Below, in pieces: positions 8,745 through 16,642 of a stretch of DNA of 39,349 bases; the stretch's first letter is position 1, and each line of letters opens with the position of its first letter. The stretch comes from an uncultured Spirochaetota bacterium (GTDB taxonomy: Bacteria > Spirochaetota > UBA4802 > UBA5550), in contig CALMRZ010000059.1 of the NCBI GenBank assembly GCA_937872225.1, forward strand, positions 1-39,349, read 5' to 3'. A program made the translations under genes and the position numbers. The notes beneath the pieces are model-generated. The model was not told the DNA's origin. It was given only the letters and a program-made list of their open reading frames with translations, and searched no databases.

Positions 8745-8763
8745 TAAATCCCCCGGAGGGTGA
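8745..8763. repeat. Right copy of the 19-bp inverted repeat flanking the 8081 gene
   Basis: TAAATCCCCCGGAGGGTGA, the reverse complement of the copy at 7995-8013 with one mismatch. Further C/G-rich palindromic sequence (GCCCCC-TTC-GGGGGGG) follows at about 8791-8806. Confidence 0.6.
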
Positions 8764-8815
8764 TTTAAATGATCAGTACCAGGTCAATAAGCCCCCTTCG
8801 GGGGGGGCGGGGGGC

Positions 8816-9016
8816 CTACGGATGCGACAGCTTGAGGCCCACGAGGCCGATGACGACCAGCCCCGCCGACACTATCCTGACCGCGGTGGCGGGGTCCCTG
8901 AAAAAGAGGATGCCCAGGGTGAAGGTCCCGACGGCGCCGATGCCGGTCCATACCGCGTAGGCGGTGCCGATCGGGATTGTCCGCTGGGCCAGGTACAGGA
9001 AGAGGCAGCTCTTGTC
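8816..9016 (-). pseudogene. 3' remnant of a small multidrug resistance (SMR) transporter gene
   Basis: Read on the minus strand, this stretch encodes the C-terminal part of an SMR/SugE-type efflux protein: LYLAQRTIPIGTAYAVWTGI, then a GAVGT motif, two further hydrophobic helices and the ending VGLKLSHP before a TAG stop at 8816-8818. SMR proteins are about 105-110 residues with an essential membrane glutamate in helix 1. Here the first 35-45 residues, including that glutamate, are missing. Similarity stops near SCLFLYL at about 9010-9016, exactly where the tandem repeat array begins. There is no start codon or ribosome site in the correct frame at that point. The gene therefore appears truncated by repeat insertion or a deletion bounded by the repeat. 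It should be non-functional. Confidence 0.75.
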
Positions 9017-9158
9017 GGTATAACAATCGGCCTTTGTTTTGCTCTGACCCGGGATTTAACCGATAACTATCGGACTCTTTGTTGCTCTGACACCCTGAAA
9101 TTACCGATAACAATCGGTCCTGTTTGCTCCGACCCCGGTTGTTACCGATACCAATCGA
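9016..9158. repeat. Tandem array of four c. 44-bp repeat units
   Basis: Four copies of the near-palindrome CCGATAACWATCGG start at about 9016, 9060, 9104 and 9145, giving a period of 44, 44 and 41 bases. Each of the first three is followed, about 10 bases later, by GCTCTGACCC or a variant (9041, 9084, 9126). Copies one and four are degenerate. The motifs match the scattered copies elsewhere in the window. Confidence 0.75.
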
Positions 9159-9427
9159 CATGGCAAGCATCATTTCAATTTTTAACGATTCCCGCATATG
9201 CCCGCACCAGAAACTGGACCCCGTAACCCTGCCGGTCCTGACCCGCATTTCATGCCCTGACTTTGAATAATACGGGACGTGCCAATTAATATTTTGCAAT
9301 TATTAAACCACATGATATGATAAACACCTGATGGATGAACCTCTGCTATGCCGGTGATGGATAGGCCCTCGGTTGAGCCGTTGCGGGGACGCCGTCATTG
9401 GATGGAAAACGCTCTGGAGAGATCGCG

Positions 9428-9721
9428 ATGAAAGGCAGCTACGGAAAAGGTAAAACAAGCAATGAGATAGTAACCGGCAAAGGGCCGTCCGGAACCGCCG
9501 ATAATTATCAGATTGAATACGTCCACGGCAGATTTTACCGTCTGGTGAAGGATGTTAAGACAGAATTCATCCCCGACAGGGAACTTCTTGTTAAAATAAA
9601 GGCGGCGCTGCGGAAAAAGGGCATGTCTCTTAAGGACATTGCCGAGGACCAGCCCCCGGTTGATTTCCAGGTGCTGAGCAGCGGGAAAGTCGTGCTGCGT
9701 CAGATTTATCCGGATAAATGA
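9428..9721 (+). CDS. Small hypothetical protein
   Basis: A 97-residue, soluble, mildly basic protein. The ATG at 9428 is chosen because GGAGA lies at 9416-9420 with ideal spacing; the upstream ATG at 9398 comes before that site. The N-terminus is glycine- and lysine-rich and probably disordered. The rest contains a YHVHGRFYRLV-like beta stretch (IEYVHGRFYRLVKD), a helix with LLVKIKAALRKKG, and a C-terminal strand (FQVLSSGKVVLRQIY). No family was recognised. It stands alone beside the broken SMR gene and its repeat array, with no operon partner. Confidence 0.55.
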   Translation: MKGSYGKGKTSNEIVTGKGPSGTADNYQIEYVHGRFYRLVKDVKTEFIPDRELLVKIKAALRKKGMSLKDIAEDQPPVDFQVLSSGKVVLRQIYPDK

Positions 9722-9922
9722 ACGTCCATCTGTCGTAATGGTCTTTGTGGTGATTTCCCAGCCCCCTGCAACGCCGCGGCTCTGAAAAAACCGGCTTTGT
9801 TCCGTTGAAAAGAGCCAATCGGTATCCCGGCCCGATTCTTAATTAAGGACCTGCGTATCCCCTGGCCCAGGACCGCTTCCATCGTATCGTACCGGATGTT
9901 TTCAACAAGTCGGCGATGAGCG

Positions 9923-10960
9923 TTACGATTCTTTGCCTTCGGACGGCTTCGTTTCCTTGGTAAGCTCAAAGCTGAATATGGCCGAGAAGGTCCCGCCGTA
10001 GTAATGGTCCGATTTCCCGTTGAACCTGAAACCGCTGGCATCCGATCCCATGAAATAGAGAAACTGGTACCGGGCACCCAGGGAAAGGGTGAGGTGCGCC
10101 GCCGGTATCCGGTAGGCGAAGCTGGTCGTGATATTTCCCCCCACGGCGTTATAGATCAGCCTGTTCTTCCGCTGGTTGTGAAGGGCGTCCTTGAAATTGA
10201 GCGGCAGTATGAACCCTTCTCCGCCATCTCTGATAAACATAATGAAGAACGAGTTATTGGCTTTCATCTGGGGATACTGGTAGAGGGCCGATACATTGAA
10301 GAAGAAGAACAGGTTCTCCACAACGTGCGCGCTGAAGCTTGCCCCGAGCCCGCCGGAATAACCGTTGTAGGTGATGCGCGTGTCGTTGTATATCCAGTAG
10401 TTTCCGGAGTCGGGACCGATGAGCCTCATGGGCACGTTGCAGGGTCATTCGGCGACGGTGTAATGCTGGAACTTGAAGCCGATGAACACTTTCATGAACG
10501 AGGTAACGGCGCAGCTCAGGGTCGGGTCAAGATCATACTTGTTCGTGCTCTGCCGCGAGGAAATCGCCGTCGGGGTGACAAGCCAGCTGACCTCCATCAG
10601 CGTCACGAAGACCGGTGCCGGGTAGGACGCCGCCAGGTGGGAAAATTTCGAAATATACCTGCCCGTGACAAAGACCGCGGAAACGTTCCAGCGTTCGGCA
10701 AAACTGAATCCCAGGGAGAAGCCGTAAAGGGGCGCCGGGTCCATGGTGAACCTGTGCTTCCAGGTATAGGACTGGGTGTTGTTTTTACTCAGCAGATTGT
10801 CTTTATAAAAAGGTTCTCAGGCGGCGTAGTAGCGGTAGGGCCCGAAACTGATGGATGCCGCATGTGAAACCGCCGGGATGGCTGCGGCCATGATGAGGAA
10901 GAATAGAATGAAGGTGAATTTCCTGCTGGAGCCGTGTTTTCCCTCGGTTGATGCGGTCAT
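9923..10960 (-). pseudogene. Outer-membrane beta-barrel protein gene with two in-frame TGA codons
   Basis: One continuous minus-strand frame of 346 codons runs from an ATG at 10958-10960, preceded by AAGGA at good spacing, to a stop at 9923. It is interrupted only by TGA codons at 10817-10819 and 10445-10447. The start encodes a typical signal peptide ending AAAIPAVSHA. The remainder has the alternating aromatic beta-strand pattern of an outer-membrane barrel, including GYSGGLGASFSAHVVENLFF and ARYQFLYFMGSD, and ends in a strand with a near-terminal phenylalanine. Other genes here use TGA as a normal stop, so the simplest reading is a recently inactivated gene. The context YYAA-TGA-EPFY would suit an ancestral tryptophan (TGG). 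Readthrough or recoding is not excluded. No specific barrel family was recognised. Confidence 0.65.
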
Positions 10961-11411
10961 TTTCAATATCCTTATACCGGAATGTGTAACTATTAGCGGC
11001 CTCTAAAAAACGTAAGGCGGAAATATCCGCGCATGTCTGTTCTGGTTATGGAAGAGCATACTGGATCCTATGCGAACTATGATGGGGCCGGATTATTTTT
11101 TCAATGAGAATCCCCGGATTGCTTCATAAAATGTATGCTGGCACTTACCCGTTTTGGATTCAAATGACGGGGAGCGCTCTCCGATGGCTTGATGATGCTT
11201 CCGGTATCGACCGCATTCCTCTTTCAGCCTTATCATTGTATATAGTGATCAAGTGACATTAAAAAATTGCGAAAAAAAAAGATCGGTTGCGTCCGGCTGC
11301 TGTATCATGCTGGCAGGTATCGTATGGGTCATTCATCACCTGATAGGTAATAAAAAAAGATAACGTTGTAGATACTGTTGATCTGATGGCATATGGTCTG
11401 CTGAAATTACA
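10961..11411. other. Intergenic region without recognised genes
   Basis: About 450 bases between the start of the barrel gene and the end of the lipoprotein gene on the same strand. It should hold the promoter of the barrel gene. No coding frame with a convincing start and composition, no tRNA and no copy of the dispersed repeat was found. A run of nine A residues lies near 11272-11280. Confidence 0.5.
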
Positions 11412-11412
11412 A

Positions 11413-12042
11413 CTAATAGGCCACGCAGAGAAGATAATTGCTGCCTGAACTGCAAATCAGGGAACCCCATGTAATCCAGCTGGAATTGGTAAAATTTGAA
11501 TTCCCCATCTGGCCGATGGTCATCGATGAGCCAGACGTCCAACCGCTGCAATTATTGCTGTTTAACGTCCCGTCTGCATTGCTGCCGTTCCACCATTCCA
11601 GACCGCCGCCCAGGACGCTTGCGGCGCTTAATGTCATATCAATAGATCCGTCCCAGATGCTGGCCCAGTCGGTGGAAATGATATTTGCCCCTCCGCCATC
11701 AACAACGGAAATGCCGGTCCGGTAGGCAGGGGGGACAAGGTCAATGATCAGGTCGGAGGAGTCTACTGATAAAAACGCATGCACAGTGGTCCCGGCCGTG
11801 GGATTGGCGGCTGTGCATAGCGCATCGGCGCCGGCCCGGCCGCCCAAGTTGCCATTTGGCTGTTGCCCGGCGCTGTAGATATAGATGGCTGCCGGCGGAG
11901 GAGTCACCGCGGGAGCGTTAGGCTTAACGCCCAATAATAATAAGGGTTCATCCTTAGTATTGAAAACTAAATTATCACTCTCACAGGTGATGAAGAGCCC
12001 CGTCGTTCCCAAAAGCATGATAATAAACAGAATCTTTTTCAT
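11413..12042 (-). CDS. Secreted lipoprotein resembling the DUF1554 family of Leptospira
   Basis: A 209-residue protein. The N-terminus MKKILFIIMLLGTTGLFITC is a lipoprotein signal with a relaxed spirochaete-like lipobox ending in Cys20. A proline-rich linker (PPPAAIYIYSAG) leads to a domain with GNLGGRAGADALC, STDWASIWDGSID, WNGSNADG, NNCSGWTSG and a terminal YLLCVAY. This succession of GG-AGAD-C, paired tryptophans and cysteines resembles DUF1554 / endostatin-like C-type lectin folds known from Leptospira surface proteins. That is recognition by eye and should be treated as probable. The ATG at 12042 sits only 13 bases from a promoter -10 candidate, so the transcript may have almost no leader, and no good ribosome site is visible. 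The ligand is unknown. Confidence 0.72.
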   Translation of the reverse strand: MKKILFIIMLLGTTGLFITCESDNLVFNTKDEPLLLLGVKPNAPAVTPPPAAIYIYSAGQQPNGNLGGRAGADALCTAANPTAGTTVHAFLSVDSSDLIIDLVPPAYRTGISVVDGGGANIISTDWASIWDGSIDMTLSAASVLGGGLEWWNGSNADGTLNSNNCSGWTSGSSMTIGQMGNSNFTNSSWITWGSLICSSGSNYLLCVAY

Positions 12043-12055
12043 GGCCAACCATATA

Positions 12056-12084
12056 ATAGTATAATATTTTTTCATCCATGTCAA
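12056..12084 (-). promoter_or_regulatory. Predicted sigma-70 promoter for the DUF1554-like lipoprotein
   Basis: On the minus strand a perfect TTGACA (12084-12079) is separated by 17 bases from TACTAT (12061-12056). The start codon at 12042 follows 13 bases after the -10 element, implying a very short or absent leader. Confidence 0.45.
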
Positions 12085-12159
12085 ATTAATTGTCCGTTTT
12101 AATATTAAGGATAATACAATTGATGTAAATGACAGGCATCAATTTTAACGAGAGTTACA

Positions 12160-13059
12160 TTAATACACCACCAGCACGCCGCGGTCCAACAGCTCTTTGA
12201 TCGTGCCCGTGTCCCTGACCGGGTTTCCCAGAAGGTTGACATAGAGCAGGCTTTCCAGTGTCTTTAATGCTGTAATATCCTCGATCTCGTTGAACGAAAG
12301 GTCCAGCTCCTTGAGGTTTACCAACGCAGCCAGGCCGCTGATATTACGGATACGGTTCCCGGAGAGGAACAGCGACTCCAACTGAGCCAGGCGCGAAAGG
12401 GGGGCGATGCCGCTGATGTGGTTTCCGGAGAGGTTCAGGCCGCTGATGTTCATGCAATGCTCGACTCCCTTCAGGTCGACGATGTCGTAATCGGACAGGT
12501 CGAGTTCGCCCTCAATGGACTGCACGTCCTCAATGGTGATGGTGAAATCCAGGTTTCCCAGTATCAGCCTGGTGAGGGCCTCGATGAAGCCGTATTCATG
12601 GTCGTCGTAAGCTTCTTCGAATTCATCGGCTTCGTCCACCCCGGCGGCATCTTCATCATAGGGGGTTTTTTCATCATATCCGAAATCATCGTCACTGTAG
12701 GCGTAGGTCTCGTCAACGGTCCGCTCATCCCTGTGAACAGCGCGCTGCGGGGGGACGTCAAAAATGAAGATGTTTTTCAGCCGGGCCAGTTCTTCCAGCC
12801 TGTTGTTCCTGAAATGGAGCTCGATTTCGTTGAGTATTTTCGTAAGCTTGTCCGGGTGGTAGTGCTGAATGACACGGGCGAACATCCTGCTCAGGCCGCT
12901 CTCAGACGGCTCGATGCCCAGGAGTTCCGCGTAGAATGAGAGGCCGTTGAGGTCCCGGGCCCGGTACCTGGCTATGATATCCACGGTTATATCCTTCAAC
13001 CGGGCCTGATTCACCTGCTTTTTCAGTTTATGATAGATGCTGTCTATGGTGTCTGTCAT
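12160..13059 (-). CDS. J-domain-like protein with leucine-rich repeats
   Basis: A 299-residue cytoplasmic protein with an unusual pairing of domains. Residues about 40-80 (FYAELLGIEPSESGLSRMFA, then RVIQHYHPDKLTKI) have the LG-x-HPD pattern of a DnaJ J-domain. A very acidic linker (about 115-160, rich in Asp, Glu and Tyr) follows. Residues about 175-299 form four or five leucine-rich repeats of internalin/SDS22 type (ISGLNLSGNHISGIAPLSRL, LESLFLSGNRIRNISGLAAL, LKELDLSFNEIEDITALKTL). The HPD would allow it to stimulate an Hsp70 ATPase while the repeats select a protein client; that role is inferred. The ATG at 13059 directly precedes the conserved part. The start could be 13131, because neither site has a strong ribosome-binding sequence. 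No operon partner is evident. Confidence 0.72.
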   Translation of the reverse strand: MTDTIDSIYHKLKKQVNQARLKDITVDIIARYRARDLNGLSFYAELLGIEPSESGLSRMFARVIQHYHPDKLTKILNEIELHFRNNRLEELARLKNIFIFDVPPQRAVHRDERTVDETYAYSDDDFGYDEKTPYDEDAAGVDEADEFEEAYDDHEYGFIEALTRLILGNLDFTITIEDVQSIEGELDLSDYDIVDLKGVEHCMNISGLNLSGNHISGIAPLSRLAQLESLFLSGNRIRNISGLAALVNLKELDLSFNEIEDITALKTLESLLYVNLLGNPVRDTGTIKELLDRGVLVVY

Positions 13060-13220
13060 TGCCTGTTCCGTGTCATGCTCCGGCCGATATTGCCTGATAA
13101 GGCCGGCGCCGGGCCGAGCCATGGTCTTCATGATACCCCGGGGCCTCTATTGTCAAATATTTAAAACCGCGGGCGATCGGGGCGACGTGGAGAAATAGAA
13201 CGGAGGAGGTCATTTAATAA

Positions 13221-13249
13221 TTGACATCTCTTATCAGCTCCGGTACATA
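13221..13249 (+). promoter_or_regulatory. Predicted promoter for the 7TM hybrid histidine kinase
   Basis: TTGACA at 13221-13226, a 17-base spacer, then TACATA at 13244-13249. The -35 is perfect and the -10 weak. It lies about 95 bases before the kinase start codon. Confidence 0.4.
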
Positions 13250-13344
13250 TCGGTGGTGCCTGCAGGTTCCGTGGATAACGGCAGAGGGCAGCCGGCCGGA
13301 ACTCGCCGATACCGCGTTACAAAACTCCTTGGTGATCGAAGAAA

Positions 13345-16044
13345 ATGAATTTCGGATTTCCTCTAATCAGCGGCATCATGATCCTGACCGCCTGCTGCGC
13401 CCTGATGCTGGCGGTATATTCCTTCAATCACCGCGCCACGTCAAGGGCCGCCGTACCCTTCACGTTGTACATGGCCGCAATCGCCGAATGGGCCTTTTTT
13501 GCCGCCATTGAAGCCGCCTCGGCGGATTTCGGGACCAAGGTCTGGTGCGCCAGGATGGAATATATCGGCATAGGAAGCGTCCCGGTGCTCACCCTCCTGG
13601 TGGCCCTGGAATTCAACCGGCCGTTTCATTGGATCACCAGGAAGAGGCTTCTTCTCATCTGGCTGGTCCCCGCACTTAATTTCATCATGGTCCTGACGAA
13701 CGACCTGCACGGTCTCATGTGGACGGATATCACGCCCGGCACAGCGGTATCCGGCAATCTCACCGCCGGTCCCTATCCTGTCTATGAGCATGGACCCTGG
13801 TTCTGGTTTTTCATAGCCTATTGCTATCTCCTGCTGGCCATCGCCACCTTCATCCTGTTCAGGACGGCCATTCGCTCCCGGGACCTGTATCGTTCAAAGA
13901 CCATCGTCCTCATGGTCGGGATCATGATGCCGTGGATCGGCAGCCTGGCCTATGTTCTCGGCATAACGCCGGTGCCGGGCCTCGACCTCACCCCCATTGC
14001 CTTTATGATAACCGGCATCTCGGTGGCGTGGGGCATCATCAGGTACCGTCTGCTGGACATAGTGCCGGTCGCCTGCGACATGCTGATACGGAACATGGGC
14101 GACGCGGTCCTGGTCCTTGACGGCAGAGATGCCATCGAGGACATGAATCCGGCCGCCTGCAGGCTTTTCGGAGCCGACCCGTCGTCGGCCGTCGGCCGCC
14201 CGGTACGGGAGGTGGTTGCGTCCCGATTCCCTTCGGGACTTCTCCCCGCATCCGATCAGGGAACCGATGCAAGCGAGGAGATGCAGTGCGCCGGGGAATC
14301 GCCGGCAGTCTATGATGTCCGGAGCTCCTCCCTGTTCGATGACCGCGGGCGGCTCATCGGGCGGCTCGTCGTCTTTCACGACATCACGGCCCTGAAGCGC
14401 GTCGAGGATGAAATGCGCCGCCTCAACCAGACCCTGGAGGAACGGGTGCGGATGCGGACGGAGATGCTCGAGCGGGAGATGGTCGAGCACAAGAAGGCCC
14501 GGGAAGCGCTCCAGAAGAGCGAGGACAAATACCGTCTCCTGGTGGAGAATATTTCCGATGTCATCTACAGCGTGGACCTTGAGGGCCGGTTCACCTATAT
14601 AAGCCCGGTCATCGAGCAGGTGGCGGGATACAATCCGGAAGAGGTGATAGGGAAGCACTTCAGCTTCTTTGTCGATTCAAACGACCGGCCGAGAATGATG
14701 GAGGATGTCCTGAAGCTGTTTTCGGGGGAGCAGATGCCGCCGCGGGAGTTCCGCGCCGTTGACAAGGGGGGGAATGTCCATTACGTGCGCACCTCGGGCA
14801 GGCTGATTTACGAGGACGGGAAGGTCGCCGGCATCAGCGGCATCATGATAGACGTGACCGAGCGCCACCGTATCGAGGATGAGCGCCGCCGCCTCGAGAT
14901 GCAGCTCCAGCACACCCAGAAGCTCGAGGGCCTCGGCGTCCTTGCCGGAGGGATCGCCCATGACTTCAACAATATCCTCACCGGCATCCTCGGCAACGCC
15001 GACCTGGCCCTCATGAAAATAGGTCCTGATTCCCCGGTCTGGGACAACCTGAGGGATATCCGGAAGGGGTCCTTCAGCGCGGCGGAGCTGTGCCGGCAGA
15101 TGCTCGCCTATTCCGGCAAGGGGAGGTTCGAGCTTGCGCCCATCGACCTCCGCGAGGCGATGAAGGAGATCACCCAGCTCCTCGAGGTATCAATATCAAA
15201 GAAGATCGCCATCCGCTTTGAACTCCCCGAGCGGATGCCGCTCATCTACGGCGACGCCGTGCAGGTGAGGCAGATCATCATGAACCTCGTCATCAATGCC
15301 TCCGAGGCCATCGGTGACGAGACGGGGGCCATCATGATCGCCGCGGGCTCCACGGATATGTCGCGGGCCGACCTCAAGAGCACCTACCTGGACGACAACC
15401 TGCCCGAGGGGGAGTATGCCTACCTGGATGTGACCGATACCGGCACCGGCATGGACCGCGAGACCGTCGCCAGGATCTTCGAGCCCTTCTTCACCACAAA
15501 GTTCACCGGACGGGGCCTCGGCCTTGCCGCGGTCCTCGGCATTGTCCGGGGCCACCGGGGCGCGATCAGGATCAACAGCGAGCCGGGTAAGGGCACCTCC
15601 TTCAGGGTTTTCTTCCCGGCCCTGCATGGCCAGGGCGTCCGCGAGGAGGCGAAGAGGGAGCCTTCCGGGACATGGCACGGGTCCGGCACCGTGCTCCTGG
15701 TCGATGACGAGGAAACGGTCCTTTCGGTGGGGAGGCGCATGCTGGAGCTCCTCGGCTTTTCGGTGCTGACGGCGGCCAACGGCATTGAGGCCCTCAGGAT
15801 CTTCAGGGAGCATGCCGCGTCGATCGTGTGCGTCATACTCGACCTCACCATGCCGATGATGAACGGCGTCGAGGCGTTCAGTGAACTGAAGAAGATCAGG
15901 CCGGACATCAGGGTGATCATTTCCAGCGGATACAGCGAATACGAGATATCGGAACGGTTCGCCGGGAACACCGTTTCCGGTTTTGTCCAGAAGCCGTACC
16001 ATTTCGAGGAATTTGCCGCGAGGCTCAGGGAAGCGCTCGGATAA
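13345..16044 (+). CDS. Hybrid histidine kinase: 7TM sensor, two PAS domains, kinase core, receiver
   Basis: An 899-residue membrane signalling kinase. The N-terminus (about 1-230) has seven or eight hydrophobic helices of the histidine-kinase N-terminal 7TM type. A first PAS domain (about 240-345), a coiled coil (ERVRMRTEMLEREM) and a second PAS domain (about 390-510, DVIYSVDLEGRFTYISPVIE) follow. In the HisKA segment the phospho-accepting His539 lies in GGIAHDFNN. The ATPase domain has NLVINASEAIG, DTGTGMD and RGLGLAAVLGI boxes. The C-terminal receiver (about 780-899) starts VLLVDDEE, has phospho-acceptor Asp833 in ILDLTMPMMNG, and the conserved lysine in QKPYHFEEF. All key catalytic residues are present. 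No separate response regulator lies next to it, so the target is unknown. The ribosome site before the ATG is weak. Confidence 0.9.
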   Translation: MNFGFPLISGIMILTACCALMLAVYSFNHRATSRAAVPFTLYMAAIAEWAFFAAIEAASADFGTKVWCARMEYIGIGSVPVLTLLVALEFNRPFHWITRKRLLLIWLVPALNFIMVLTNDLHGLMWTDITPGTAVSGNLTAGPYPVYEHGPWFWFFIAYCYLLLAIATFILFRTAIRSRDLYRSKTIVLMVGIMMPWIGSLAYVLGITPVPGLDLTPIAFMITGISVAWGIIRYRLLDIVPVACDMLIRNMGDAVLVLDGRDAIEDMNPAACRLFGADPSSAVGRPVREVVASRFPSGLLPASDQGTDASEEMQCAGESPAVYDVRSSSLFDDRGRLIGRLVVFHDITALKRVEDEMRRLNQTLEERVRMRTEMLEREMVEHKKAREALQKSEDKYRLLVENISDVIYSVDLEGRFTYISPVIEQVAGYNPEEVIGKHFSFFVDSNDRPRMMEDVLKLFSGEQMPPREFRAVDKGGNVHYVRTSGRLIYEDGKVAGISGIMIDVTERHRIEDERRRLEMQLQHTQKLEGLGVLAGGIAHDFNNILTGILGNADLALMKIGPDSPVWDNLRDIRKGSFSAAELCRQMLAYSGKGRFELAPIDLREAMKEITQLLEVSISKKIAIRFELPERMPLIYGDAVQVRQIIMNLVINASEAIGDETGAIMIAAGSTDMSRADLKSTYLDDNLPEGEYAYLDVTDTGTGMDRETVARIFEPFFTTKFTGRGLGLAAVLGIVRGHRGAIRINSEPGKGTSFRVFFPALHGQGVREEAKREPSGTWHGSGTVLLVDDEETVLSVGRRMLELLGFSVLTAANGIEALRIFREHAASIVCVILDLTMPMMNGVEAFSELKKIRPDIRVIISSGYSEYEISERFAGNTVSGFVQKPYHFEEFAARLREALG

Positions 16045-16061
16045 ACAGAATCCGCCCGGGT

Positions 16062-16607
16062 TCAGCCGCCGGAAACGCGGGAAATGTCGGGCGGGTTTTC
16101 CCCGTTCATCGAGCCCCAGCCGCGGGCAATGATCGTCGCCGCCTTCGCCGAGCGCCACTTTTCCGATTTTTCCCTGAAGACGAGCTTCAGCAGCGCTGAA
16201 AGCACCATGACCTCCATGAGGCGGACCGTGTGCCTGGCGCCTCCTACGTCGAAGTCGAGCATGGTGGCGTATTTCCGCTTCATCGGGATGATCATGGACG
16301 TTCCCAGGTCCCAGTCAAGCTCGTGCACCTCGACCACGCTGCTCGAGGGGCGGTTGTTTATTTTCACCGATCCCCTGGAGAAAATGAGCCGCCGGTCCCG
16401 GAGGCCCAGTTTGACCACGGCCCGGTAGATGAAATCGATGAGTGACAGGGGGACGCCCAGGGTGAAATAGCACTCTCCCTTCACCCTGATGAGACGCTTT
16501 ACTTTTTTCACGACCCGCCTGCGCTCCAGCCGGGGCACGAGGATGTATTTTTCCGTGTCGCCGAAGCGGTCGATGGGGACTACCTTGTTTACCTGGCTAT
16601 TTTTCAT
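16062..16607 (-). CDS. Hypothetical protein downstream of a chemotaxis receptor
   Basis: A 181-residue basic soluble protein. No membrane segment or signal peptide is visible. It contains ERRRVVKKVKRLIRVKGECY, a probable strand-rich core (RLIFSRGSVKINNRPSSSVV) and a C-terminal tail. No family is recognised. The short basic stretch recalls the RxxxR entry of PilZ domains, but the D/NxSxxG partner motif is absent, so that was not called. A GGGGAGA site precedes the ATG. The gene lies 35 bases after the methyl-accepting protein gene on the same strand and is probably its operon partner, which hints at a role near chemotaxis signalling. It is convergent with the hybrid kinase gene. Confidence 0.6.
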   Translation of the reverse strand: MKNSQVNKVVPIDRFGDTEKYILVPRLERRRVVKKVKRLIRVKGECYFTLGVPLSLIDFIYRAVVKLGLRDRRLIFSRGSVKINNRPSSSVVEVHELDWDLGTSMIIPMKRKYATMLDFDVGGARHTVRLMEVMVLSALLKLVFREKSEKWRSAKAATIIARGWGSMNGENPPDISRVSGG

Positions 16608-16642
16608 GACGCGTGTCTCCCCGCGGGCCCGGCGCCAGCGGC

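Noticed and set aside
9016-9158. Short regularly spaced repeats resembling a CRISPR array
   Set aside because: The repeats are degenerate palindromes of about 14 bases and the intervening sequence itself contains the repeated GCTCTGACCC motif, so there are no unique spacers. No cas gene is nearby and single copies occur across the window.
8784-9299. Minus-strand open frame of 171 codons across the SMR remnant
   Set aside because: It is out of frame with the SMR similarity and runs through the repeat array; the product is rich in Arg, Pro and His as expected for a shadow frame.
10445-10819. Selenocysteine insertion at the two TGA codons of the barrel gene
   Set aside because: No convincing SECIS-type hairpin is seen just downstream of either TGA, and two selenocysteines in an outer-membrane barrel would be unprecedented as far as I know. 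Not formally excluded, so it is kept only as a check in the finding.
10004-10867. Long plus-strand open frame of 287 codons
   Set aside because: It lies antisense to the barrel gene, has no ribosome site and no recognisable fold. The minus frame has a signal peptide, start site and barrel pattern.
16062-16607. PilZ domain in the small gene after the chemotaxis receptor
   Set aside because: There is a basic stretch with arginines, but no D/NxSxxG motif follows, so a c-di-GMP site cannot be supported.
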